Shown piece by piece: positions 16,472 through 25,186 of a stretch of DNA of 41,332 nt (positions are counted from its first letter, which is position 1; each line of letters opens with the position of its first letter). Under the pieces are notes generated by a model. It did no database searches, was not told the DNA's origin, and saw nothing but the letters and a program-made list of their open reading frames with translations. The position numbers were made by a program, and so were the translations under genes. The DNA comes from Clostridia bacterium (GTDB lineage Bacteria > Bacillota > Clostridia > Christensenellales > Aristaeellaceae), in the NCBI GenBank assembly GCA_017522345.1, contig JAFWZN010000038.1:1-41332 (forward strand), given 5' to 3'.

Positions 16472-17839
16472 TTAATCGTTTCTTGTAACATTCTGAATCC
16501 ACTTATCGCCCCGCAGACGGAAAAACGCAATGATCCATTTAAAGCACTGATCGATGCGCGAAGCCAGAAACACAATGGGCCCCGGCAAACGGAAAACGAT
16601 GGCGGACAAAAGCATCGCGGGAAGCACGATCAGCCAGCCGCAAATCATGTCGACCTTCGCGACAAACCGGCTGTCGCCCGCGCCGCGGTTGATGCCGACA
16701 AAGCACGAGGCGTGATAGCTGGTTCCCATCAGCGTGACCGCGCCGATTGCAATCATCAGAATAGATAGGCGATACACCTCGGGATCCTCGGCGGAATGGT
16801 ACAGGGACGTAAACGGCTTTCTCAAAACGAAAACCAGCGCCGCCATGATTACGCCGATCACGGCGAACATGATCTGAATGGTCTTTGAATATTCCTTCGC
16901 GGTTTCGATATCGCCCTTTCCGACCGCCTTTCCGACCACGACGCACGCGCCGCCGGCCAAGGCGAAGGTGAACATCGTGCCCAGATTCATCATGGCGCCG
17001 GTAATGGCGTTGGCGGAAATAAATTCCTTCGCCATCTGGCCGATAATCGCCGCCTTGAGAAGGCCCACCAGCGCCCACTGCATGTCGGTAAAGCCGACGG
17101 GAAGGCCGTATTTGGCATAGTCTTTAAACAAGACGCGGTCAAAGCAAACAAGCTGCTTAGCCTTCACATCCAGCACCTTCTGAACGCGGAAGGTGTAATT
17201 CCACACAATCGCCGTTTCGATTACGCGCGTTAAAAGCGTAGCCAGCGCCGCGCCTCGAACGCCCATTTCGGGAAGTCCCAGCTTTCCGAAGATCAAAAGA
17301 TAGTTTAGGCCAATATTGGCAAAAAGGGATACGATGGACACATACAAGGTGACGCGCACCACCTCGACCGATCTCAGCATGCCGGTTAAGGCCGTGGTTA
17401 CGGCAAAGGGGATGTAGCTGAAGCATACGATCATGAAATAATCGCGGGCAAGCGCCGTTACGTCGCCGCCGTCGCCCTTTAAGATGAGGCGGATGATGCC
17501 GTTTGGGAACAGAAGCGCGGCGAGACAGAAAATCATCGACACGCCCACCGAGATCAAAAACACCATCGAAAATATGCGCTTGATGCGCGCCATGTCCTTT
17601 TTACCCCAGTACTGCGCAATCAGCACGCTCGATCCGCTCACAAGGCCGGAAACGGTAGCGGTAAAAAACGCAGTCAACGCGTTGATCTGCGAAACGGCAG
17701 ACTGCGCCGAAACGCCCGAACCGATATAGGACACCATGATATCGTCCGCAACCACAACCAGAAAGCTCACCAGTGAAGAAAACGCTGCGGGAAGCGAAAT
17801 GCGGAAAATGGTCTTGTAGAAATTCCGATCCTTGACCAT
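16472..17839 (-). CDS. MATE family efflux transporter (second copy)
   Basis: This 455-residue MATE-family membrane protein has about 12 membrane segments and two homologous halves starting ISLPAAFSSLVSF and YGLPVGFTDMQWA. Conserved family pieces include SVLIAQYWGKKD, VRGAALATLLTRV in the first half and GINRGAGDSRFV in the second. AAAGGGG lies ahead of the ATG. It is clearly diverged from the MATE proteins at 9442 and 20605, so the three are not recent duplicates. It sits between the MBL-fold gene (61 bp upstream) and the HTH-like gene (26 bp downstream), both on the same strand, so it is probably part of one transcript. Substrate unknown. Confidence 0.93.
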   Translation of the reverse strand: MVKDRNFYKTIFRISLPAAFSSLVSFLVVVADDIMVSYIGSGVSAQSAVSQINALTAFFTATVSGLVSGSSVLIAQYWGKKDMARIKRIFSMVFLISVGVSMIFCLAALLFPNGIIRLILKGDGGDVTALARDYFMIVCFSYIPFAVTTALTGMLRSVEVVRVTLYVSIVSLFANIGLNYLLIFGKLGLPEMGVRGAALATLLTRVIETAIVWNYTFRVQKVLDVKAKQLVCFDRVLFKDYAKYGLPVGFTDMQWALVGLLKAAIIGQMAKEFISANAITGAMMNLGTMFTFALAGGACVVVGKAVGKGDIETAKEYSKTIQIMFAVIGVIMAALVFVLRKPFTSLYHSAEDPEVYRLSILMIAIGAVTLMGTSYHASCFVGINRGAGDSRFVAKVDMICGWLIVLPAMLLSAIVFRLPGPIVFLASRIDQCFKWIIAFFRLRGDKWIQNVTRND

Positions 17840-17900
17840 ATGTATAGCCCCTTTGTTGAATATTGGATGAAAGCAAGGGATACTTGTTTTTCAAAATCCG

Positions 17901-18635
17901 CTATTTCCTCGTGTCAAACACCATGCCGTCATAGGCAATAATGAGCTCGTCTCGAAGCTTCTTTTCGTTTTCTTCAAGCGTCTTCTGATCGGGATGCAGG
18001 GTTCTTGCAAGATGCGTCACGATCACGGGCGCTTTTTCCTTCAAAAGTCCGGCGCCCACGAGCGCTTTTTTCATATTTCTCACCATAGGCAGCGTATTAT
18101 GCTCAAAAACGCGCCAGTCGTTTGGAAGCTGATCGCCCACCGTGCCGTCAAAAATCGCCGCGTCCAGAGGCGCGCCATCCTTGATGGCGTGGTACGCGCC
18201 GTTTAAAAGCCAGCCTCCGTCTGTGGCGTAAAGTACGCGCTCTCCGGCCTTTTCAAGGATATAAATGAGCGGCTGCTCGTCCTTTCTGGGCGTTGAATGG
18301 TTGGCCGGAAGCGGAAGAATCTGAAAGCCAGCCGCCTCAAACGGCACGAAGGGCGTAAGCGGTTTTGCTTCGCATTCCGCGGCCCAGCTTTTTTCCGAGT
18401 AGCATTCCTTGGGAGCAACCATATCCCTAAAGGGCTTGTCAAAGTGATCGGCGTGGCTGTGCGTAAAAATCATAGCCGGAACGTTTTTAACCAGATCAAT
18501 ATCGTCAATGATCGAATCCGTTCCGTCAATCAGGAGACAACCGTCCACAAGCGTGGAAGTATATCTTCTTTTTTCGGGCGCATCCGAATGCTTCGGATAA
18601 TCCGCCGCGCCAGTTCCGATAAAGTGAAATTTCAT
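17901..18635 (-). CDS. Metallo-beta-lactamase-fold hydrolase
   Basis: This 244-residue protein has the MBL fold: the metal motif HSHADHFD (His59, His61, Asp63, His64), an earlier MKFHFIGTGAADYP start typical of PhnP/RNase-Z-like members, LPANHSTP, the metal-bridging Asp of YATDGG and a late VTHLARTLHP His. Both metal sites appear complete, so it is probably active, with a phosphodiester or related substrate that cannot be assigned. There is no signal peptide. It begins only 11 bp after GH35, so the two genes are almost certainly in one transcript. Whether its substrate is linked to galactoside breakdown is open. Confidence 0.88.
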   Translation of the reverse strand: MKFHFIGTGAADYPKHSDAPEKRRYTSTLVDGCLLIDGTDSIIDDIDLVKNVPAMIFTHSHADHFDKPFRDMVAPKECYSEKSWAAECEAKPLTPFVPFEAAGFQILPLPANHSTPRKDEQPLIYILEKAGERVLYATDGGWLLNGAYHAIKDGAPLDAAIFDGTVGDQLPNDWRVFEHNTLPMVRNMKKALVGAGLLKEKAPVIVTHLARTLHPDQKTLEENEKKLRDELIIAYDGMVFDTRK

Positions 18636-18646
18636 TTTTCCTCTCC

Positions 18647-20401
18647 TTATCCGATATCCATCTGATCGTCCAAAAACGCCTCGGGCGCGTTAAAGCCGTC
18701 CAGCTCCAAAACCGTCAATTCGTTTTCACCTTTTTTGAGGAAGGGAGCCGGGAGATATGCGCTTCTCTCAGGGCCGATCTCCCAATGGCGGGAAAGGGGC
18801 CTTCCGTTTAAAAAGATGACGCCCTTTTTAAAGCCCGGCAGCTTCACAAAGGTATCGGCGGGCTCGTCGCCTGCGTCGAATGTTCCCGACAGGAACACGG
18901 GCGTTCCGTCGAATGGAGAAACGCCGTCTTCATACTTAAGCTTCGACACATCGTCCATCGGAAGGGTATAAGCGTCCCAGCCGTATAAGAACTGCTGTCC
19001 CAAGCGCACGCCCTCGGTAATGCCTTTTGCGTCCTTGATAAACGGGCCATAGTTGATTCTGCCCATGTTTTCAACGAGGATGTCGAGCTTCACGCCCTCC
19101 TTGGGAATTGAAAACTTCACCTGCGCCTCTTTGTCGTTTCTGTACTGAACGCCCTTGAATTCACCGTCCACAAAGATGTGCGCGCGGTCGCGGACCTCCT
19201 GAATGGTGAGGAAATTTTCCTCGCGCGGGCCCTTCACGCTGGCGGAATACAATATAAAGCCGTAGCCCTGATCCAGCTTTTCCATGGGAACGGGATTGGC
19301 GATTTTGTGCTTTTTGCCGATTAAATCAAGCGCGTCAAACAGCTTTACGGATTTGGTGAATCGGACGCAGCCGTACTTCGCCTTTTTGCCGGGCGCAAAT
19401 TCGGGCGCGGGCTCTTTGCCCTCCAATTCGACCAGCGCCTTATTGAACAGGCGGTATTTTTCCGTGATATCGCCGCACTCGTTTAAGGGCGCGTCGTCGT
19501 CATAGCTGGAAACGGTGGGCTGATAATCGAGCCTGCCCGGGCAGTTAGCGCCGTTCATGAAGCCGAAATTCGTGCCGCCGTGGAACATGTAGGCGGAAAC
19601 CGAGCCGCCCTCGGTCAGAATTTCGCGAAGCGCAGATTCCGCCTCCTCGGGCTTTCTGAAATGGTGCTCCTCTCCCCAATGGTCGAACCAGCCGTTCCAG
19701 AACTCGGTGCACATGAGGGGGCCCTCGGGCTGATAGCGGCGAAGGGATTCAAACTGGGATTTTGCTCGGGAGCCGAAGTTAACGGTCTTATGAACTTCTT
19801 TAAGCGTTCCGCCGGTCAGCATAAAGTCCGCGTCGCCGTCTGAAGTGAACAGCGGAACCTCAACGCCCCTTGAAAGAAGTCCGTTTTTAACATACGTCAG
19901 ATATTCGTCGTCGTCGCCGTAGCTTCCGTATTCGTTTTCCACCTGCATCATGAGAATATTGCCGCCGCGGGTAATCTGCTTTTCGCAAAGGCGCGGAATC
20001 AGGTGGTCAAAGTAAGCGTCCACATGCTTAAGATACTCAGGATCTGCGCATCTTAAGGACATATCATACTTTAAAAGCCACCACGGAAGCGCGCCGAATT
20101 CCCATTCGGAGCAGATGTACGGGCCGGGACGCACGATCGCCCAGAGGCCGACTTCCTTGGCCGTGTCCAAAAAAGCGTTCAGATCCAGCATGCCGGTATA
20201 GTCAAACGCGTCCTCCCTCGGCATGTGCGCGTTCCACGCAACATAGGTTTCCACAGTGTTGAAGCCGCAGGCTTTGAGCTTTAAAAGGCGGTCGCGCCAA
20301 TACTCACGCGGCACGCGGAAATAGTGGATTGCGCCTGCAAGCACTTTAAAGGGTTCGTCGTTTAAATAGAATCCGCTGTTTCTGATTTCAAATTTACCCA
20401 T
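18647..20401 (-). CDS. Glycoside hydrolase family 35 beta-galactosidase
   Basis: This 584-residue cytoplasmic enzyme (no signal peptide) belongs to GH35, retaining exo-beta-galactosidases. The N-terminal TIM barrel begins LNDEPFKVLAGAIHYFRVP. The acid/base is Glu157 in QVENEYGSYG and the nucleophile Glu233 in CTEFWNGWFDHWG, by comparison with the family. ETYVAWNAHMP and RPGPYICSEWEFG are further family motifs. The C-terminal third has the beta-sandwich domains with GRPLSRHW and LPAPFLKKGENELTVLE. It should release terminal beta-galactose from imported oligosaccharides. It is first in a possible six-gene transcript and has a plausible sigma-A promoter (20455-20483). GGGGGAG precedes the ATG. 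Actual glycan is unknown. Confidence 0.95.
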   Translation of the reverse strand: MGKFEIRNSGFYLNDEPFKVLAGAIHYFRVPREYWRDRLLKLKACGFNTVETYVAWNAHMPREDAFDYTGMLDLNAFLDTAKEVGLWAIVRPGPYICSEWEFGALPWWLLKYDMSLRCADPEYLKHVDAYFDHLIPRLCEKQITRGGNILMMQVENEYGSYGDDDEYLTYVKNGLLSRGVEVPLFTSDGDADFMLTGGTLKEVHKTVNFGSRAKSQFESLRRYQPEGPLMCTEFWNGWFDHWGEEHHFRKPEEAESALREILTEGGSVSAYMFHGGTNFGFMNGANCPGRLDYQPTVSSYDDDAPLNECGDITEKYRLFNKALVELEGKEPAPEFAPGKKAKYGCVRFTKSVKLFDALDLIGKKHKIANPVPMEKLDQGYGFILYSASVKGPREENFLTIQEVRDRAHIFVDGEFKGVQYRNDKEAQVKFSIPKEGVKLDILVENMGRINYGPFIKDAKGITEGVRLGQQFLYGWDAYTLPMDDVSKLKYEDGVSPFDGTPVFLSGTFDAGDEPADTFVKLPGFKKGVIFLNGRPLSRHWEIGPERSAYLPAPFLKKGENELTVLELDGFNAPEAFLDDQMDIG

Positions 20402-20454
20402 CGCTTTTTCTCCCCCTTTAAGTAAACCAGCCGTTATGCAGAATGAATACCTTC

Positions 20455-20483
20455 ATTATATCATCACAAAAGCACGCGGGCAA
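20455..20483 (-). promoter_or_regulatory. Predicted promoter of GH35 gene
   Basis: On the minus strand TTGCCC (20478-20483) and TATAAT (20455-20460) are spaced by 17 bp. It faces away from the MATE promoter at 20546. Confidence 0.65.
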
Positions 20484-20545
20484 TAGGCTTGAATAAAAGA
20501 AAGCTTTTATATTTTAAAATCTTTTTTACGGGCGCGCTGTTTCTA

Positions 20546-20574
20546 TTGATATCGCCGTTAAATGGGTTTATAAT
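20546..20574 (+). promoter_or_regulatory. Sigma-A promoter of MATE-miaA transcript
   Basis: TTGATA (20546-20551) and TATAAT (20569-20574) with a 17-bp spacer give a start near 20581, leaving only about 25 nt of leader. Confidence 0.82.
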
Positions 20575-20604
20575 ATACTGAAACCGAAACGAAAGATACG
20601 TGTT

Positions 20605-22032
20605 GTGATTATGAATAAGCTGAAATTTCTTATCGCGCGTCTGTTCCGCATAAAAAACATAAAATGGGACGGCGAAGCGCCCGAAGCAAAATCGCTTTAT
20701 ATAAAAGCGCTTAAAATCGCGCTGCCCGCGACGATTGAAGGCGCGCTTCTTTCCCTCATCGGCTCTGTTGACAGCATGATGGTGGGCGGCATAAGTCCCG
20801 AAGCGCTGACCGCCGTTGGCCTTACCAACCAGCCGCGCATGATTCTTCTTATCCTCACGCAGGCGCTGTGCGTGGGAACCACGGCGCTCATCGCCCGCAG
20901 AAAAGGCGAGGGCGATCAGGAAGGCGCAAACAAGGTGCTCATGCAGAGCATGTTTTTCGTAACCATCGTCGGCGTTCTTTCCCTGCTTCTGGGCTTTTTC
21001 GGCGCGCATCCTTTGATGTACGTCGCGGGCGCGAAGGAAGACACCATTCATATGTCGGTCGAATACTTCAAAATCGTGTCGCTTTCATTCGTGTTCAATT
21101 CGTGGTCGTTGTGCCTGTGCGCGGGCATGCGCGCCATCGGGAAGACTACGATCACAATGGTGACAAACATCGCAGCAAACCTTGTAAACGTCGCTTTAAA
21201 CTACTGCCTGATCGGCGGAAAATTCGGTTTTCCTGCGCTGGGCATTCGCGGCGCAGCCATTGCGACGGCCGCCGGCACATCGGTTTCGTGTATCATCGCT
21301 TTTGCTTTTGCCATGAAAAAAGGCGGATATCTGCGTCTGTCCTTTAAAAACTTCGCATTTGACAAAAAGACCCTTTCAGGCTTTCTGCGCGTAGGCTCGT
21401 CCTCCATTGCGGAAAGCGCGGCGCTTCGAATCGGGTTTTTCATCAACGCCCGCCTGATTGCCGATATCGGTACCTATCCTTTTGCAGGCTATCAGATTGT
21501 ACAGCAGGTGACAAGCCTTTCCTTTGTATTAGGAGACGGCGTGGCCACCGCCGGGGCGACGCTGGTCGGACAGTCGCTGGGCAGCGGCCGAAAGGACATT
21601 GCGAGCGCATATGTTCAGGTGAGCCGCAAAATTTCGCACGTCGCCAGCATTCTTTTGATGATTCTTATCTTTTTTACCCGCCACCTGCTGGCCGGCCTTT
21701 TTACCAAGGAGGGCGCCATCATCGCGGGCGCGGGTATCGCGTTTGCGGTCGTAATCACGGGCATCATCCCGCAGAACGGACGCGTCGTATATTCCGGCTG
21801 TTTAAGAGGCGCGGGCGACGTAAAGTTTGTCGCCATGTGCGCGCTTATTTCCGTAACCGTCATCCGCCCGCTTCTGACCTTTATATGCTGCTATCCCATG
21901 GACAAGCTTCTGCCCGGATGGTACTTTGCCTACACGGGCCCGTGGATTGCGTTTGTCATCGACGCGTATATCCGCCAGTATCTTTTAAGCGATCGCATCA
22001 AAAAAGGCGCGTTTTTAAACGTCAAGCTGTAA
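20605..22032 (+). CDS. MATE family efflux transporter (third copy)
   Basis: This 475-residue MATE-family protein has about 12 membrane segments, an N-terminal basic leader (LKFLIARLFRIKNIKW), then LKIALPATIEGALLS, VDSMMVGGISPEA and TTALIARRKGEGD. The second half begins FLRVGSSSIAESAALR and carries GCLRGAGDVKFVA. The start is ambiguous: GTG at 20605 or ATG at 20611, neither with a convincing Shine-Dalgarno site, so the short leader may limit expression. miaA follows after 25 bp on the same strand. The family exports drugs or metabolites; this member's substrate cannot be deduced. Confidence 0.92.
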   Translation: MIMNKLKFLIARLFRIKNIKWDGEAPEAKSLYIKALKIALPATIEGALLSLIGSVDSMMVGGISPEALTAVGLTNQPRMILLILTQALCVGTTALIARRKGEGDQEGANKVLMQSMFFVTIVGVLSLLLGFFGAHPLMYVAGAKEDTIHMSVEYFKIVSLSFVFNSWSLCLCAGMRAIGKTTITMVTNIAANLVNVALNYCLIGGKFGFPALGIRGAAIATAAGTSVSCIIAFAFAMKKGGYLRLSFKNFAFDKKTLSGFLRVGSSSIAESAALRIGFFINARLIADIGTYPFAGYQIVQQVTSLSFVLGDGVATAGATLVGQSLGSGRKDIASAYVQVSRKISHVASILLMILIFFTRHLLAGLFTKEGAIIAGAGIAFAVVITGIIPQNGRVVYSGCLRGAGDVKFVAMCALISVTVIRPLLTFICCYPMDKLLPGWYFAYTGPWIAFVIDAYIRQYLLSDRIKKGAFLNVKL

Positions 22033-22057
22033 AATACTTTCTCTCGGAGGAATTTTA

Positions 22058-22945
22058 ATGAAAAAGCTGATTGCCATCGTAGGCACCAATGCATCCGGAA
22101 AAAGCGGACTGGGCGTTCGCCTTGCATCCCGCTTTGGGGGCGAAATCATTTCCGCCGACTCAAGGCAGGTGTTTACGGGGCTTGATCTGGGAAGCGGAAA
22201 AATTAAACCCGAGGAAATGATGGGCGTTCCCCATCACCTTCTTGACGTCTGCGCGCCCAACGATTTTTATTCCATGGCGGATTTTCAAAAGCAGGCCTAT
22301 GAGGCCATCGACGACGTCCTCGCGCGGGGAAAGCAGCCGTTTTTAGTCGGCGGCACGGGGCTTTACGTGGCCTCGGTCACAGAAGGATATCTCCTTTCCG
22401 ACAAAACGCCGAACCTTGAATACAGAAACGAGCTTGAAAAGCTTTCAACGCCCGAGCTTTACGACATGCTGATAAAAGCCGTTCCCGATATCGACATCGA
22501 CAGAAACAACAGAAACCGCGTCATGCGCGTTCTTGAAAAAATCGAAGCCGGCGACGACGCGATTCCTTCCTCCGAGAAAAAATACGATACGATCAAAATC
22601 GGCGTTTCATGGGACAGGGAAACCCTCAAAAGGCGAATTGACGAACGCCTCGCCCGCCGCGTAAAGGAAGGCATGATTAAGGAGGTTCAAACCCTGCTTG
22701 ACAACGGCGCAAGCGTCCAGTTCATGATGAAATTGGGGCTTGAGTACCGCTTCATCACGCAATACCTGACGGGCGAAATAAAAAGCCTTGACGAAATGCT
22801 GGACGACCTTTCAAAAGCCATCAAAAAATTCGCCAAGCGGCAGATGACATGGTTTAAGCGCGATCCCGAAATCCATTGGCTCGACATGACGGGCAACCCG
22901 GATGAGGAAGCAGCCGAGCTCATCGTATCTTTCCTAAGCCGATAA
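22058..22945 (+). CDS. miaA: tRNA dimethylallyltransferase
   Basis: This 295-residue MiaA transfers a dimethylallyl group to A37 of tRNAs that read UNN codons. It has the P-loop GTNASGKSGLG at residues 9-19, DSRQVFTGLDLGSGK, GVPHHLLDV and VGGTGLYV, all signature segments, and ends with the KKFAKRQMTWFKRD motif. The length fits the family (about 290-320). CGGAGG lies ahead of the ATG. It is probably carried on the transcript that begins at 20581 with the MATE gene. It is convergent with dapA, with 6 bp between the two stop codons. Confidence 0.97.
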   Translation: MKKLIAIVGTNASGKSGLGVRLASRFGGEIISADSRQVFTGLDLGSGKIKPEEMMGVPHHLLDVCAPNDFYSMADFQKQAYEAIDDVLARGKQPFLVGGTGLYVASVTEGYLLSDKTPNLEYRNELEKLSTPELYDMLIKAVPDIDIDRNNRNRVMRVLEKIEAGDDAIPSSEKKYDTIKIGVSWDRETLKRRIDERLARRVKEGMIKEVQTLLDNGASVQFMMKLGLEYRFITQYLTGEIKSLDEMLDDLSKAIKKFAKRQMTWFKRDPEIHWLDMTGNPDEEAAELIVSFLSR

Positions 22946-22951
22946 CGTCCC

Positions 22952-23839
22952 CTACGCCCGCAAATCCGGCATGTTTTTTATTACTTTTTCAAGCGCCTTC
23001 ATCTTTTCGCCCGAAAGCGGCGTTAAGGGAAGGCGCAGTTCGTTTTGGACAAGTCCCAGTATGGAAAGCGCCGCCTTTATGACAATGGGATTTACGTCCT
23101 TTTTCATCTGATCCATAAGCGGCTGAAGGGCGGCGTTTTTCTCCCTCGCCGCTTTAAAATCGTTTGAAAGGCACGCGTCCGTAATTTCGCGCATTTGTCC
23201 GGGCGCGGCGTTTGATACAACCGAAATCACGCCGCTTGCGCCCAGCGCCATCAAACTCACCGTCATATTGTCGTTTCCCGAATACACATACGCCCCGTCC
23301 ATCGAAAGATTTGTCATACGCATGGCCTTTATAAAATCGCCGGCCGCCTCCTTTACGGCGGGAATGCGCGGATGCTTGAAAAGCTCCGAGGCCGTTTCCG
23401 CTTCAAGACTCACGCCCGTTCTCGACGGAACATTGTACAGGATCACGGGCAGAGAAACCGCGTCGGCGACGGACGTAAAATGCGCCTTGAGTCCCTCCTG
23501 ACTGCACATATTGTAATACGGCGTAACGCATAAAATTGCATCCGCGCCCGCCTTTTCCATAGCCCTCGCATTTTGGACAGCCTTTTCCGTACTGTTTGCG
23601 CCCGCGCCCGCAATGACGGGGATTTTTCCCTTGACGATATCCTTTGCGCATGCTGTAAGCTCAATTTTCTCATTCTCCGCAAGCGTCGAGGCTTCGCCCG
23701 TCGTTCCGCAGACAATCAGCGCGTCGATTTTCGCGCTCAGCTGTCTTTTTACCAGCCGTTCAAACGCCGGCATATCGACTTTTCCCATGCGAAACGGCGT
23801 GATAATCGCCGTGCCCGTTCCATAAAACAAGCCTGTCAT
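22952..23839 (-). CDS. dapA: 4-hydroxy-tetrahydrodipicolinate synthase
   Basis: This 295-residue (beta/alpha)8 aldolase condenses pyruvate with aspartate semialdehyde in the lysine/diaminopimelate pathway. It has the GTTGEAST signature near residue 45, LCVTPYYN, YNVPSRTG around 135 (with the catalytic tyrosine region) and the Schiff-base lysine in PAVKEAAGD near residue 160. In a spore former the product also leads to dipicolinate. CGGAGG precedes the start. The promoter (TTGAAA-16-TATAAA) sits back to back with that of argF. Related N-acetylneuraminate lyases share the fold, but the motifs fit DapA better. Confidence 0.95.
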   Translation of the reverse strand: MTGLFYGTGTAIITPFRMGKVDMPAFERLVKRQLSAKIDALIVCGTTGEASTLAENEKIELTACAKDIVKGKIPVIAGAGANSTEKAVQNARAMEKAGADAILCVTPYYNMCSQEGLKAHFTSVADAVSLPVILYNVPSRTGVSLEAETASELFKHPRIPAVKEAAGDFIKAMRMTNLSMDGAYVYSGNDNMTVSLMALGASGVISVVSNAAPGQMREITDACLSNDFKAAREKNAALQPLMDQMKKDVNPIVIKAALSILGLVQNELRLPLTPLSGEKMKALEKVIKNMPDLRA

Positions 23840-23919
23840 ATGATCTAACGCCTCCGTTTTCCTTATATTCCGTCTAACAGCATATGCTGATATGCAAGTT
23901 CAATATGAATATGCGCATA

Positions 23920-23947
23920 TTTATACATTTAAGGTTAAGATTTTCAA
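23920..23947 (-). promoter_or_regulatory. Predicted promoter of dapA
   Basis: On the minus strand TTGAAA (23942-23947) and TATAAA (23920-23925) are separated by 16 bp. Its -35 element ends only 6 bp from the -35 of argF, so the two divergent genes could share a control site in this 196-bp spacer. Confidence 0.6.
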
Positions 23948-23953
23948 ATCCTA

Positions 23954-23982
23954 TTGAATAATAATACGTATAGTGCTATAAT
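23954..23982 (+). promoter_or_regulatory. Predicted promoter of argF
   Basis: TTGAAT (23954-23959), 17 bp, then extended -10 TGCTATAAT (TATAAT at 23977-23982). No ARG-box operator was recognised by eye. Confidence 0.75.
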
Positions 23983-24035
23983 GTCGGACATGTTTTTTCC
24001 GAAACCAAATCACCGTCTAAAAGGGAGTAATCGAT

Positions 24036-24941
24036 ATGAAGCATCTTCTGAAAATGTCCGATATGAGCGCCTTAGACATCTTAGGTGTTTTAGACCTCGC
24101 CGATCAGCTGAAATATGAGCGCAAAAACGGCATTCCCCATCCGCACCTGAAGGGTAAGACGCTCGGCATGATCTTTCAGAAGAGCTCTACGCGCACCCGC
24201 GTTTCCTTCGAAGTGGGCATGTACGAGCTGGGCGGCCACGCCCTCATGCTCTCCGGAAGCGAGCTGCAATTGGGCCGCGGCGAGCCCATCAAGGATACCG
24301 CGCGCGTTCTTTCCAGATACTTAGACGGCATCATGATCCGCACCTTCCGTCAGGAAGACGTAGAGGAGCTTGCCGAGTACGGCTCCATCCCGATCATCAA
24401 CGGCCTGACCGACTACGCCCATCCCTGTCAGGTACTTGCGGATCTTATGACCATCCGCGAGGTGAAGGGCAGACTCAGCGGCCTTAAAATGGCGTTCATT
24501 GGCGACGGCTTCAATATGGCCAACAGCCTGATCGTGGGCGCAATCAAGGTGGGCATGGCGTTCGCCATCGCCTGCCCCAAGAGCTACGAACCTGACGCAG
24601 AAATCATGAAATGGGCAAGCGAAAACGGATGCTTCACCATCACCACCGACGTATTAGAGGCCGTTAAGGACGCAGACGTCATCGTCACCGACGTTTGGGC
24701 TTCCATGGGTCAGGAGGAAGAGGCGCAAAAACGCAGAAACGCCTTCGAGGGCGTCTATCAGGTAAACGAAAAGGTGCTTGCCGCCGCAAAGAGCGATTGC
24801 ATGGTTCAGCATTGCCTGCCCGCGCACAGAGGCGAGGAAATCACGGAGGATGTATTCGAAGGCCACGCAAGCGAAATCTTTGAGGAAGCCGAAAACCGCC
24901 TGCACGCCCAGAAAGCGCTTTTGGTCAAGCTGATGGCGTAA
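24036..24941 (+). CDS. argF: Ornithine carbamoyltransferase
   Basis: This 301-residue enzyme makes citrulline from ornithine and carbamoyl phosphate. The carbamoyl-phosphate loop is SSTRTRVSFE (about residues 50-59), and the other signatures are DYAHPCQVLAD and HCLPAHRGEEI. The length fits the family. The sequence does not separate the biosynthetic (ArgF) from the catabolic (ArcB) form; no arginine deiminase or carbamate kinase gene is nearby, so ArgF is preferred. AAGGGAG precedes the ATG. Its stop codon is only 7 bp from the -35 of the following promoter, and I see no terminator between, so some read-through into the leader at 25007 is possible. Confidence 0.96.
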   Translation: MKHLLKMSDMSALDILGVLDLADQLKYERKNGIPHPHLKGKTLGMIFQKSSTRTRVSFEVGMYELGGHALMLSGSELQLGRGEPIKDTARVLSRYLDGIMIRTFRQEDVEELAEYGSIPIINGLTDYAHPCQVLADLMTIREVKGRLSGLKMAFIGDGFNMANSLIVGAIKVGMAFAIACPKSYEPDAEIMKWASENGCFTITTDVLEAVKDADVIVTDVWASMGQEEEAQKRRNAFEGVYQVNEKVLAAAKSDCMVQHCLPAHRGEEITEDVFEGHASEIFEEAENRLHAQKALLVKLMA

Positions 24942-24948
24942 AAAGCCC

Positions 24949-24977
24949 TTGACAAACTGCATAAAGATATGTATAAT
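24949..24977 (+). promoter_or_regulatory. Consensus sigma-A promoter of the leader-methyltransferase unit
   Basis: TTGACA (24949-24954) and TATAAT (24972-24977) with a 17-bp spacer match the consensus exactly. A start near 24984 leaves about 22 nt before the leader ORF. Confidence 0.92.
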
Positions 24978-25006
24978 ACGCCCAATCATACAAGGAGATT
25001 GATAGA

Positions 25007-25096
25007 ATGAACGCAAACATCAAAAAGCTTAATCGCTTTGTCGCACCCCGCTTCGGTTGGCGGAGTGCCTGTTCGCGTTCCCATTTTTTCGATTGA
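25007..25096 (+). CDS. Putative 29-residue leader peptide
   Basis: This short ORF (ATG 25007-25009, TGA 25094-25096) has a strong AAGGAG site 7 bases upstream and follows a consensus promoter. The peptide is basic and starts MNANIKKLNRFVAP, with four Arg and several Phe, ending SRSHFFD. Within it GCAC-C-CCGC (25042-25050) can pair with GCGG-A-GTGC (25060-25068). Just after, TTGATC (25093-25098) overlapping the stop pairs with GATCAA (25113-25118). A terminator follows at 25121-25166. The arrangement of promoter, leader ORF, alternative hairpins, terminator and gene suggests translation-controlled attenuation. I cannot tell which signal it reads. It is too short to prove coding by itself. Confidence 0.6.
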   Translation: MNANIKKLNRFVAPRFGWRSACSRSHFFD

Positions 25097-25120
25097 TCCC
25101 AGATATTCGGGCGATCAAAA

Positions 25121-25166
25121 GCGCGGGCAGGAGAAAGCAATATTTTCCGGCCCGCGCCTTTTTTAT
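25121..25166 (+). terminator. Leader terminator (attenuator) before methyltransferase
   Basis: GCGCGGGC (25121-25128) pairs with GCCCGCGC (25150-25157), the stem continues inward with GGA/TCC and A/T-rich pairs, and C-TTTTTT follows (25159-25164). It lies between the leader ORF and the methyltransferase start and needs to be bypassed for expression of the gene. Confidence 0.88.
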
Positions 25167-25186
25167 ACAGAAAGGAGTTTGTCAAC

